Shown here: in pieces, positions 1-11,900 of the stretch
How the letters are laid out: each line of letters opens with the position of its first letter
Position numbering within the stretch: the stretch's first letter is position 1
NCBI RefSeq assembly: GCF_914767665.1
Contig: NC_059503.1
Location: 16,182,001 to 16,246,000, forward strand
Direction: 5' to 3'
Length of the DNA stretch: 64,000 nucleotides
Origin: Harmonia axyridis
Lineage: Eukaryota > Arthropoda > Insecta > Coleoptera > Coccinellidae
The notes under the pieces: model-generated
What the model saw: only the letters and a program-made list of their open reading frames with translations
The model's database searches: none
What the model was told of the DNA's origin: nothing
Program-made: the position numbers and the translations under genes

Positions 1-229
1 TAATAAATCTCTGAGATTTTTTCGCATTCGAAGAAATTCGCTACGCATCGTTTCATGTCACTGGAGACTGAAATCTGAATATTTCAATGTAGGAAACTTT
101 GGGGGTATTGCATTTCAATCATTATCGCATAATTCATTGAATAGTTCGAATGATTAATCATTGATGAATGAAAAATATTGTTCGATGATACTAACTTCCT
201 TCACTTTCGAGCGTGGTTGATCAAGACTT

Positions 230-639
230 TTCTCCAATTCTGTGGTTATTCCGTTCATTCTTCCACATCTTGTAGAACAAAATCGTGCGAGAATATATCA
301 GAAACGCACAGTTTTCATGGTTATATTTTATTATTCTATGTTGGCACTCCGAACTTTCCGCCACGGCTTTATCTGTCAATTAATCAATTTGCCTTAAAGA
401 AATCAGTTCTGCCAACCAACATTTTTCAATGCAAAAATCACTAAAATATATTTATGGCAATATTTCATTAATTTCAATGAAAATGCAATGAATTAGAGAA
501 AATAATGTATAATACTCGTACAGAAGGCTCGTTCTACCACTCGTTCATTCCAAAACTCGCCACTTCGTGGCTCGTTTTTGAATTTTGAACTCGTGGAAGA
601 ATATCAATGCCTTCTGCACTTGTATTATAAATAACTATT
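230..639 (+). repeat. Foldback family A, copy 1
   Basis: A 410-bp repeat is nearly identical to copies at 39488-39887 and 40341-40752 and related to 48560-48930. The last 125 bp fold back: tataatactcgtacagaagg near 508 pairs with the reverse of gccttctgcacttgtattat near 609. The centre holds ccacttcgtggctcg. No coding capacity. Confidence 0.85.
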
Positions 640-1087
640 CTAAAATGCTCAGAAAAGAACCTGTAATCGAAAATTCATCTATGATTATTCAGTACTAACT
701 TCATTTGACTCGTAGACAACAAATGATGATTCTTATTCTTACTTTAAAATTTGGATGAATGAAATACCAAAAAATTATTAAACAGTACTCGACTAACTAC
801 GAGTAAAGATTATAAAACCGACACCTTCACCATTTTGCAACCATTTTGAGTGGTATATTAAAAATTATCAATAAGTTCATGCTAATGTTCGAATTATTGG
901 CATTTGCTCCACAGTAGTTACATAAAACTGAAATGGTTCCACATTTCGAAATAGATGAATGCATATTTTAATTCTATTCTTTCAAGTAGCCTTCGTGAAA
1001 AACTGAAGTAGGTACTTATTTACTACACTTTGAAGTACCGACTTCTTACAGCTAAAAGTGATTCAAATAGAAATTCGTAGTATTCTA

Positions 1088-2286
1088 TTGGCTTACAACT
1101 TCGCTTTCACCGTGTTTTTTTCCGATATTCGAGCTTTATTGTTTTTGAAAACTGGTTATACATCTGGTTTACATCTATGCTTCGAAGGATTGTCCATCTC
1201 TGGCCACTACTTTCTCCCATCTTTCGGTACCGTACGAATCCCGCATTGAAAAAACTGGTCATCTTCTGAAGCAATCCATTTTATACTTCTTCATAAGATC
1301 GGAAGTGCTGGTTCCAGGCCGTGTGCCATTGATCGAAACAAGTGATAGTCCGATGAAGCAAAGCCTGAAAAATTCGGCGGGTGGGGTAACACTTTTGATT
1401 TCAACGTTCCCAAGTACCTATGTCTTGACCACTTCCTCAACATGGGTTCGAGCATTGTCATGCTGTAAAATCACTTTATCATGTCTCACGTTGTATTGCA
1501 GTAGTGTGTCTTTCAATGCTCGGCTCAAACGCATCAATTGCATTCGATAAGGATTTGGTTTGGCCGTCGACGTGAAAGCATGGCCGTAAAATCCACATCA
1601 TTTTCTGCGCTTGGAATTATCCCAATGAACCCATTTCTAGTCTTCAGTTATAATGCGATGCAGAAATCCTTTTCGTATTTGCCTTGTAAGCAGCTTTTCA
1701 CAACTAAACAAACGTTCAACATCTCTCGGCTTAAACTCGTACCGCACCCAATTACCTTTTTTCTGAAACATTTTCATGACTTTCAACCGTTTTGGAAGGG
1801 CTTGTTGCGTACTTTTTTGTGATGATCATATCAGTTTATCCAATCTTTATCAATCTTCGCTTCAGATTGGGTAAATAAGTACCGAAACTTATAATTAATT
1901 TTCACAGCTTCTTAACTGGGTTTCATGGGTTTTAAATGACTTGTTGCGTCACTCCCAATGATTCTGCCAATTCTTGTTGCGTTTGACACGAGTCTTGATC
2001 GAGAAATGCCTCCAATTCTGCATCTTCGAAAACCTTATCTCTTCCACCACGCCATGCTGGTCTTCGACGTCTAAATCACCGTTTTTGAAGCGGTGAAACC
2101 ACTCTCGGCACGTTCTTTCACTAATACCGGCCTCACCATAGGTACTTGAGAACATTCGATGATCCTCAGCCGCCGATTTCTTCATATTGAAGCACAAAAT
2201 CAAAACCTTTCGCAAATGACGAAAATTTGTCTCGTAAGCTCACTTAATTAATCGAGAATTACTTCAGGATGCAGACACAAATCGAC
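1088..2286 (-). pseudogene. Degraded mariner transposase (copy A)
   Basis: The minus strand encodes a broken mariner-family transposase. The N-terminal helix-turn-helix part (EAGISERTCREWFHRFKNGD) lies at 2215-1990. Then, in shifted frames, come GNWVRYELKPRDVER-type sequence near 1750 and QHDNART near 1470, the second catalytic Asp region, and the C-terminus ERWEKVVARDGQ-like near 1200. Several stops and frameshifts, plus a 139-bp insertion, make it inactive. Confidence 0.8.
1811..1949. mobile_element. Insertion inside the mariner copy, flanked by a 10-bp direct repeat
   Basis: The bases cttgttgcgt occur at 1801-1810 and again at 1940-1949. The sequence between interrupts the transposase between GVTQQ-like and SKRLKVM-like parts. 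Related sequence occurs at 37083-37200 and, more weakly, at 3830-3880, so it is an independent repeat. Confidence 0.6.
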
Positions 2287-3366
2287 TAATATTTCGATGG
2301 CGTTATATTAACGAGAACTCAAGCTAATTGTATGACATCTACGATCTATTTATTTTCGATTAGATAGATTATAGATGACATATCTTCAAAAACAATTATG
2401 TGGTCTCCGAGAACACAATAGGCGCATCAATAAATGGGCAAAAAGCTCCTAATGATTTTTCAATGCTCCCCTCAAATATTTGGAATTCTGGGCATATATT
2501 GAGCTTGAAAGCACACGAAAACATCCTTCGTTTCTTGAATAAATTTGAATAATATATGAGTGAAATACTGCCCGAGCGTTATTATCCGACTAATTATTAT
2601 AGATTATCTTGAAGTCGAAAATAATGTTTTAGTAGAAGCGCTCGGAATTTGGAATTGCATAGCTTATGGGTCATTATCTAGATATGCTTATCCTTGGTTC
2701 TCCTAGGGTGGAGAATAATCGAAAGAATGACCCAAATTCATCTGTTCCAGGAATGAAAACTCATAGCTCACTTCAGATTCAGATTTCCATAGATATAAAT
2801 CAACTTCTCGGTCCAATATTTCATCCGAAGTTGGAGAATTCAAAACAGGATTCGGAATACGAATATTTTATATAAAACTTATGCGTTGTATCCTGATTCC
2901 TGACCTCCTCAATACAACATTGGCAGTGAAAGTATAAATTCCTAGGGAAGCATATTTTCCTTCTTGGCTCTCGGGATCCTCAAAAATAAATCATCTGTGG
3001 TTTTCGGAGAAATGGAAAAAATGATGTTTTTCTCTTTTGTAAAATTGATTATTTTGTCGAAAAAAAAAGAGCTTTCTAAGCTATTTCAGTAACAATAATA
3101 AGTTATCGTAATTATTTCAACATTTCAAATTTTCTCAGAACCTACGCGTTTTTTCGTTAAAGTAGTAACAATGTAACAAATCTTTCTAGATCATAAACCT
3201 TGATAAGTTCTATTTCTTGGGATAAGAACTACTCTTAAGGGTATACATGGTGTGGAAATAAGAGATTTCTTGGGTTATTTTGGAAATAAGTCACATGAAG
3301 AAGAACATGGCCTGCAAATGCTTTACTTTCGAGATGCGGGGCTTCTCTTGTAGTACTACATAGGCG
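2287..3366. other. No recognised feature
   Basis: AT-rich sequence lies between two mariner fragments. I see no conserved coding segment or clear repeat. Confidence 0.5.
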
Positions 3367-3800
3367 TGCAACTTTGCTTCCGCCGAAATTTGAGGCTTCT
3401 TTGTAAAAAACTGGTTATACATTTAGGACTCAAAGTATTGTCCATCGCTGGCCACTACTTTCTCCCAACTTTTGGACAGCGTACGAATTCCGCGTTAAAA
3501 AATTGTTCATCTTTTGAAGCCATCCACGAATCTATCCAATGTTGGTCAGCCAGGCCATGTGCCATTGATCGAAACAAGTGATAGTCGGAAGGATCAACGT
3601 ATTGGGAATACGGTGGGTGGGGTAGGACTTTCTATTTCAACATTTCCAAGTATGTCTAGACCAATTTTGCAACATGGAGTCGAGCATTGTCATACTGTAA
3701 AATCATGTCTCTCGTTGTATTGCGGCCGTTAATCTTTCAATGCTTGGCTCAAACGCATCGATTGCGTTCGATAACGATCGCCTGTGATGGTTTCAGTCGG
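3367..3800 (-). pseudogene. Mariner transposase fragment, C-terminal part (copy B)
   Basis: It aligns with 1088-1560 of copy A in the same orientation and covers the C-terminal third of the transposase and the 3' end. It starts at cgtgcaactttgcttccgcc, probably the element terminus. Frameshifted. Confidence 0.72.
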
Positions 3801-5102
3801 TTTTTATTTAAACTTTTTGAAAACTCATATTACATTACTCACAGATTTCTAACGGGATCTTTATAATAATTTGGACTTTTCTCAGATTTAATAAAGAATT
3901 AAAGATTCGAGCCTTCAAATCATTCGGTCGATTATTCAATGAGCTATTGAACTATGAAATTTCACTCCAAAGATGAACATTACCCCGTATATCCCAAATA
4001 AAGGCACTCAGGAGATTGAAACCTCTTGATACGAGTCCTCCATGATGACCTTGAAACATAAATCAACAACAAAATTTTCGATATTGAAAATATCAAAAAG
4101 TTCCAATAAAACAATAACTAAATCTTCAGATTGATATATTTAGATGTTTGTCTAGAACTCTAATGTTATTTCTTAAGAGCAACTAGATATTTCTGATAGT
4201 ATCGATGAAAAATATGATACTATAATTCTGGCAATTCAGAAATATACCCAGGAATAAAATGGCCTCTTCTGAAACTATTGCCAGCTCATACAGTCTTTCA
4301 ATCCAATTCTCAGAGGAACAAGGGACGTCATTTGTTTTTCGAGTGTGAAACACGACAGTTTTTTCTCCATTCACATGCACATATCGTGTGAACGAAAGAA
4401 CATCGAACGATCAAATAGGTTCTTGTATCGCATTGAATATTTTATTCTTTCTCAAAACGACGGTTGCAGGCCATGAGGAGACTTCCGTTGATGAAATATT
4501 CGTGAATTTATCCTTGGAATTTTCAGATCGAACTTGCGCAGAGCTTCCCTGAATTTTTCATGGTTGCATTACAAGTTGGAGTTGATCTGGCTCTGAGTTG
4601 AAATAACTTCATTAACTTCTATCGTTGTTGGGAGTAAAACGAATATTTCCAGAGTTATCGGCAGATGTTTTCGTACTCGAAATGCCAACTAAGTCGTCCA
4701 AGGGACCTGTGAATCTCAAGCTTTGAATTAGTGATAGTCCGATGCCAATCACTGCCTTCCCAGCACAGAACACTATGTCCTGGAGCAGTTAATTGAATTG
4801 GAAACGATGCAATTATAATCGATTATACCTGACTCAGAAATCAACTGAAAATTTTACAAGCGCTTGGTCTTATCACGACATCATTTAATCATACCAAGAA
4901 TGATGAAAAATATTTTTTTAATTCATAACAACAAATTGAAAAATCAGGATAAGCAATGCATTGAGTTTTTGAGCCATCATAAGCAATTACGCTCTTGGAG
5001 ACCATATAACTAAATATAGCTAAATATAAACTGCGATGTATAATGATTTGATTGTTGTAAATTAGTTCATCTATTAGGTGTATCATTTGGATTCTGCCAA
5101 TG

Positions 5103-5310
5103 TCGATTTGTGTCTGCATCATAAAGTCATTCTCGATTAAACAAGTCAGCTTGCGGGACAAATTCTGGTCATTGTTGCGGGAGGTTTTAATTTTCTGCTT
5201 TAATATGAATAAATATGTGACCGAGGCTCATCAAATGCTCTCAAATACCTATGGTGAGGCCGCTATTAGTGAAAGAACAGACCGAGAGTGGTTTCAACGT
5301 TTGCCTCCAA
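5103..5310 (+). pseudogene. Mariner transposase fragment, N-terminal part
   Basis: On the plus strand, ending in SNTYGEAAISERTDREWFQR, it matches the N-terminus and 5' leader of copy A in opposite orientation. It may be the other half of copy B after an inversion. Confidence 0.7.
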
Positions 5311-6530
5311 ACGAATTTTGCTGTGGAGTCGATATTGGAATCAGAATAAAATTTGAAATTCACCTGACAATTTCGAGTTATAGGTTTTTTGATTGAGTTT
5401 TCATTTTGAGACTGCTGTTCAGACGGAATTTTTTTTTTTTTTTGATCAGGGATTCGGAGAGTGAGTATATCAAACAAATGATAATATGTTCATCACCTCC
5501 TCTTATTAAGTTGAAGTATGATCTATTTCTGGTATCCAGGCGCTATGAACAATTGATGTATCTTTTCTATGTTGATTTTATTCGAATGTGAACACTGAAA
5601 TTGAGACATAAAAAGTAGAAAACAGGCTGTTCATTCGAGAGGTTCCGCAGAATTGATACTTCGGGTTTGAATATTAATCAATATCAAGAATTTCAAAATA
5701 AATAGAAACAAATTACCTAAAATAAAATGTTTGAATTTACGAATTCATAATATATATATAAATAGTTGAATTCCTTAATTTTTTATAACGCTATTACAGT
5801 GTTTAACATCACCAGTGTGCTGAAAAGATTTCAGCGTTTACTGAAAATTCTCTAGTTGATATATCTATCGTTGTCATTGAAATGTCTAGCCCTTACTCCT
5901 TAATGGCTCCATATCAAGGATTTCTATCACCTTCGCAATATAAAAGGATTCAATCTGACATCAATTTTGCAATTACGCTTATAATAGCACAAGAGGAAAT
6001 TGCCCATATCTCATGAATGAAAGTTGAAAAGAGCACCTCTTACTGTCAATTTTGCGGTTTTGTTGGAAAAATTCCGACGAAACTCTACATATTTGAAAAA
6101 TATTGGTTAGATATCAGACGAAGTAATATCGTTTATTGACGAGCGTCTACATGTTATCTGAATTTTCTCGGACTATTTGAAAACAGTGCAAGCCTAATAT
6201 TTTCTTCTTTCAACTTTGAAATAAAAAGATTAAATGCTTACTTCACATCAAACCTTTGAAACGATCTCTGATCGCGTTCGCAATTCAGGCTTTTTTCAGT
6301 AACTGATCGAATTTTAAATTAAAATTGTATTATTTCGAAGAAAGTTGTACAAGAACCCATTTTTCCAAAACTGAATTCATTCCTTTCACTGAGTGAAACT
6401 TGAACAATGGTAATTATTTGGATTTTTGAATCCTGCAGATATCGAGAATTTCTAATTAAATTTGAAGTTCTTGACACCTATATGCTTTTAGCAAACTACA
6501 TTTTCATATCCAAGTACCTACTAGACGTTA
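5311..6530. other. No recognised feature
   Basis: AT-rich DNA with a T-run at 5428-5443 and a short TA-repeat near 5750. No supportable gene. Confidence 0.5.
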
Positions 6531-7276
6531 TACACTGTGTCGGTAAAGTATGGAACAAATTCATTTTTAGCTAAACAGACCATTTTAAGAAATAATCCTG
6601 AAACAGGTCGATTTTTGATTTTAATTTACCGTATTTCAAAATAATAATCTAATATCAGGGTAAATTACTTTCAAGTAATGATGCCACCGTAATTTTTTTA
6701 AATGGAACACCCCCATTTTGTCTCAATTTTCCGATTACTCTAGATAGGCTGATTCCAAAAATGTATCACATGTTGATTCCAATTGGTACAGGGTGTACAA
6801 AAATACAATAGTTTTGTGTGTGCTGATATTATGTTTGCTAGACCACAAGCACTAAACATGTTTGGAAGCAACTCATTTTTATTCATCTAAAAATGTAACA
6901 AACCAATTGCAGCTGGACAATAAGTATTTTTGATAATATTGGTAATTTAACTAATAAAGAATGTTACGCGTTACTTTATGAACACACGTAAAACTATTGT
7001 ATTTTTGTCCACCCTGTACCAATTGGAATCAACATGTGATACATATTTGGAATCAGCTCAGCTAGAGTAATCGGCAAATTGAGACAAAATGGGGGTGTTC
7101 CATTTGAAGAAAATGATGGTGACGTCATTACTCGAAAGTGTTTCACCTTGTTTATTAGATTTTTATTGTAAAATACGGTAAATTGAAATAAAAAATCGAA
7201 GTGTTTCAGGATTATTTCTTAAAATGGTCTGTTTAGCTAAAAATGAATTTGTTCCATAATTTACGGACACATTGTA
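6531..7276. mobile_element. Long inverted repeat (foldback element), arms about 290 bp
   Basis: The left arm 6531-6822 and right arm 6982-7276 are reverse complements with scattered mismatches: tacactgtgtcggtaaagta pairs with the end ttacggacacattgta. The loop is about 160 bp. The inner arm sequence contains tacagggtg, a motif seen at the ends of several other elements here. Confidence 0.85.
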
Positions 7277-7671
7277 TGTATTTGAATGACAACTTCGTCA
7301 AAAATTACGAATCACGAAATTTCTTTCAAACTTGATTCAGTAGGCTTTTGATGAATGACAAACAACCATTTAAGCTCTAAATCTCCGGAAGCCCCATCAT
7401 TCTCTGAATGAAGTTTGGCAACGCCACAAATTCCTTCCGCTTTATGATGAACGACTAACAATTCATCATCTGGCGCGAAATATGAAATATCTTTTTTGTA
7501 CGACATTGTAAAACAACTGATAGCGTACACGATGTTTCATATTCAATGAAAATATATGGAAATATGAATAATAAACCCGTATATCTCATCATGATAATCT
7601 TGTTTCACTTTGTTGGCTCATAACTCTGAAAACTAAACATAGACATATCACCAAAATTTGGCTTCAAATTT

Positions 7672-8618
7672 GTACAGGGTGTCCCAAATTCGATGCTCAC
7701 TGAAAGCATCCCGAGAACTCTAAGATTTAGAGAAAAAATCTTCAAGGGTCCATGATCTCTTTCTTCGAAATAATAAGATATCAGAAAGCTGATCATAGAT
7801 ATCTTGATTCGTTCACGAGTTACTGAAAAATGACTCTTTCAAATAATTCGCTGTATCTTGGTTTCTGATTGAAAGTAATTTTTGTGGTATGTATATGATA
7901 CTCTTTAAAGAATATAGAAATAAATTACTATTTTAGAGATATAGAGTAAAATTGATGTTTTTTGAATGAGACACCCTGAGTCGATTACAATTATACAATA
8001 GAATCAAAATTAATTAAATCTAAAATTAAATGAAGAATATTTATATACAGCGTGTTTCCTAATTGTGGGACAAAACTTCAGGAGGTGATAGTTCTTAACA
8101 AAATAAGAGAAAAGTACTCATTAACCTTTGAACGAAAATGCTTCTTCTTCAAATTACAACCATCTGAAGTTTTCATTTGCCCCACATTTAGTAAACACCA
8201 GGTTTAATTGTTGCCACAAAAGAATATTGAAATATTAAAAATCTTTAGAACGGATGACATTCTTGAAAAACAGGTAGAGGAATGGTGCCTTTCTACAAAT
8301 CTTGTACTAGAAAATTGCATTGCAAATTGTCTAGGTATATCTCTCAAACGGTAATTGATTTCTATGAACTGTTATGAGTATAATGTAAACAATAAAAATT
8401 ACTGAAAAAAGTCTTAAAATTTTTCGAATATCTAGAACAGAAATCAAGATACAGCGAACTATTTGAAACATTAAAGAAACGCCTCGTACCTCGAGAACAG
8501 ATCAAGACATCTTTGATTTGCTCATCATTCTGCAAAAAGATATGGGGGTCCCCAAAGATTATTTCTTTCTCGACGAAGATAGATCGATATAGATAGATCA
8601 AATTTGGGACACCCTGTA
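7672..8618. mobile_element. Foldback element with tacagggtg ends
   Basis: The left end gtacagggtgtcccaaatt (7672) and right end aatttgggacaccctgta (ending 8618) are inverted. Inner matches include ttcgctgtatcttg near 7850 against caagatacagcgaa near 8445. A different repeat (8050-8340) seems to sit in the centre. Confidence 0.75.
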
Positions 8619-8779
8619 ATCAAGGGACAAAAATGAGTACAGTGAAAAAAGTTCAAATGATATCTACAGGATCCCAATAATTATCATCAGTAAGAAAAAC
8701 CCACTTAGCACATATAAACAAGAACAAGATTTTCTGTTAGTTGTTGCGGTTGTTAGTGTTGTTGTTGGTTGCCTTGCAG

Positions 8780-8960
8780 CGCAGACGGCAATTTCGAGGT
8801 TACGCTGGCCACGAAGGCCACCATCTACCACCAAGGCCTTGTCGAATGGAAACCACCAGCTATATACAAGTCTTCCTGCGAGATAGATGTCGAGTACTTT
8901 CCCTTCGATGAGCAAACTTGTGTGTTGAAATTTGGGAGTTGGACATATGATGGTTTCAAG
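8780..8960 (+). CDS. nAChRalpha4: nAChR alternative exon 4 (first copy)
   Basis: The exon of 181 nt (one base completing a codon plus 60 codons) starts ADGNFEVTLATKA and ends SWTYDGFK. It carries loop E, the whole Cys-loop (CEIDVEYFPFDEQTC) and the loop B tryptophan. The acceptor is ttgcag and the donor is AAG|GTAGGT. It is 47/60 identical at protein level to the copy at 13501-13681. A C-A-G at 8780-8783 offers a second AG, but the start chosen matches the sister exon exactly. Confidence 0.9.
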
Positions 8961-11900
8961 GTAGGTAGGTATGCTTAAGTGATGAGTGCTAAGGACATCT
9001 TCAGTCGATAATTTTCCAAAATCTAAATTTTGTACAGGGTGGTTCAGAATCAATGTCTAACGATATGATCTCCGGAACATCTAGAGTCATGCATGTACCA
9101 ATTGCATACCTACTTAAAGATCACATAACTATAGAATTAGCACATAAATGAACGAGCGCTCAATAGCTTCTTATTTTTTCGATATTCTTCCAAAAGTTTT
9201 TATGAATCTGATTACTCTGTTAGAACCCAATTTTGCAGATGGCTCGAAATTGTTACTCTTCATATACCAACACGCAAAATTTCAATTCGGTTCTCACTAT
9301 TTTTTTTTAATTTTCTATGGTTCTGGTTCCACTATTATTATAAAATATAAATATAAAGTTTGAGCTTTGTATTCTACATACGGTCAGGTTTTCCAATAAG
9401 AATTGTATAATTCAAAATGGTCCTTGAGGCAACATTGTGTATTGTTTTTAACCATTTGTTATGTCATTTGTGTTCAGTAGATTATACCATTTAATAATGG
9501 AAAGATACAGGCTTCAACAAAGTTGGACTGTTTCATCAAAAGCAGAACCCATTTGTGAGTATGAGCATGAGAGATATTTAAAAAGAATTGATGGACTACT
9601 TTTCTCAGTTAATTGACTCAATTTTCTTGGTATTGCAGACAAATTTGAAAGGGTTACATGGTACGGCTCAAAATCACATTCAAATCGTTCTACAATAGAA
9701 CTGAATAATCTCCTAGATGAATCATTATTAAATTTCTCCTAATATTCTCGAATGGGTTCTGATTTTGATAAAGCCATTCAACAATTGAATGCTGAAGGTT
9801 GTTGAAACCTCTATCTTTCTATGATTGAATGGCATAACCTGGTGAAGGCAATTGACATTAGAAATGTCAAAAATAATACAGAATATTGCATTATGACCAT
9901 TTAAAATTATATCATATGTATTGGCAATGAGCAATTTGTTTGCTTAAATATGAAACATTTAATTTATCATCCACATTCGAAAAAACTTCAGGAAAATGAA
10001 ATATCTATATGCAGTGTTCATTTGATTTCTAGTAGTTCCGAAGATATTGTCCGTTAGACATTGGAGTTGAGATAAAACCTTCAACTGTATATTGTGCACA
10101 TTAAGAAAAAAATTATTATCAAAAGAATGACCGAGAATGTCCTCATCATTTCACAAAATATACATAATTTTACAACGCTTTCTGCAAATATTCGAAATAA
10201 GAAAAAAAACGAGAATGAATTCATTAAAACTTCTTGATTCAATAATGTATCTATTCTGATAGGAAATGAAAAATCCCTACTCTACCATTTGTATGTAGAA
10301 TTTGAAATTGATTTGGTATTAGTTTATTCATTCTCAATATTCAATAGCTTTAAGGAGCATGACAAATATTTTTCGATATTTCCCATCAAAATATTTTTGA
10401 TATTGATATTGTTTTAGAATGAAAATTTATATTTCAGATTGAAAGGTGTTCATACTGAATTAGCGATCTAATGAACAGTTTTATTCCAGAGTATTCATTG
10501 AAATCAGCACTATGGATATTCAGGCTAGTTGAGTTTCGGTATCAGATGAATATTTCTATTTTTATTCCAAAATTTCTGGTGAAAAGTGAAAATAGTTTCA
10601 GAACAAACCTCTATTCAGCAGCAACATTTGTTCATTTGTCCATCGTGAATCTAAACTGATTAAATAATGTCAAAAATCTTCATATGGAAGTGTTCATGAA
10701 AACATTTTTTGGTATCAACTCATATAAAATAGAAATAAATCTATTTTGGCCGAAATATCAGGAAATATTGAAGTTAATGCATAATTGCAGTCAAAAATTC
10801 GATACAACAAGTTCAAAAATCAAATAAGATATATTTTTATAGATTCTGCAATTATATCTATTCTGCAAAAAAACTTTTTATTATACAAATTCCACCACAT
10901 AAGATAAAGTTCGATTTCGAAGTGTTTCTCAAGAGGTCCAATTGTCTCAACAGCTTTTGTTGAAATTGCGTGGATCGGTTGTAAAGCTTCGAGAGAAAAA
11001 GGATATAAATTTGGGGGTAAATTATCATTCCCAAGCTATGGTTCAGAAAATAAGGTCATACAGGCAGCAATAAAGAGGAAGTCACTGAAGCTTGGACCCC
11101 CATATTTTAACCTATTTGACAGGTTACAGCTTTCGTAGAAACAATTTATTTACTGAAATTGTGGCAGAGCGTAGCGAGATGAATCCAATAGTTACGATTT
11201 CCTTCCTTCAGAATTCCCCCTTTGAACACCATCAGCCAAAATATGAATTATTTACGTAGAACAGATAGATGCACAATCTACTGAAGATATACGATCGTTT
11301 ATTTTTTATTTTAGATTTGAATTTTTATTAGAGAGACTAGAGAGAACTGAGGTTAACCTCATCAGTTGAAATTAAATTAAACCTCAAAAATGATGGTTTT
11401 TTATAATTTTTAATTATATATATATTTTTGATTTAATTTTTTCATTTTTAAAATTCATCTCTTTTTCAAAATGTTCTGTATGTTTCTAATTATTTAGAAA
11501 TTTACAGTGGTTTGTCATAACCAAAATATTTAAGAGACATTATGTCACCGAAAGCGTCATAGATTTCAATGGGCTCTTAAGAAAAAAACAAAATTTTGAT
11601 GAAAAATACCTACATATTCAAAGTTACAATGGCTTAATCCTGGTTAGTTTTTTATTTACATAATAATAATAATAACATAATAACATATCATTAACATATC
11701 AGAGGATGTCTGGATGCAAAATTTAACCTGATATGAATTTCATTTTCTTCGAGAAATTCGTAAATACGAATTAACAAGGTCATAGCTTCATTCGCTACGT
11801 AAATAGCCTTCAAGGTCAGACTTGGGAAGGGTCAAGATTTGAATGAGTAATTGTAATTATGATGATTTTATGCAGTATAAATTGGAGGAATGATATTCTG

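Noticed and set aside
1..8779. nAChR exons 1-3
   Set aside because: I searched for the conserved block ending LYNN that precedes exon 4 and did not find it; these exons must lie left of the window.
8664..9053. 129-codon minus-strand open stretch over exon 4
   Set aside because: Antisense shadow of the conserved plus-strand exon.
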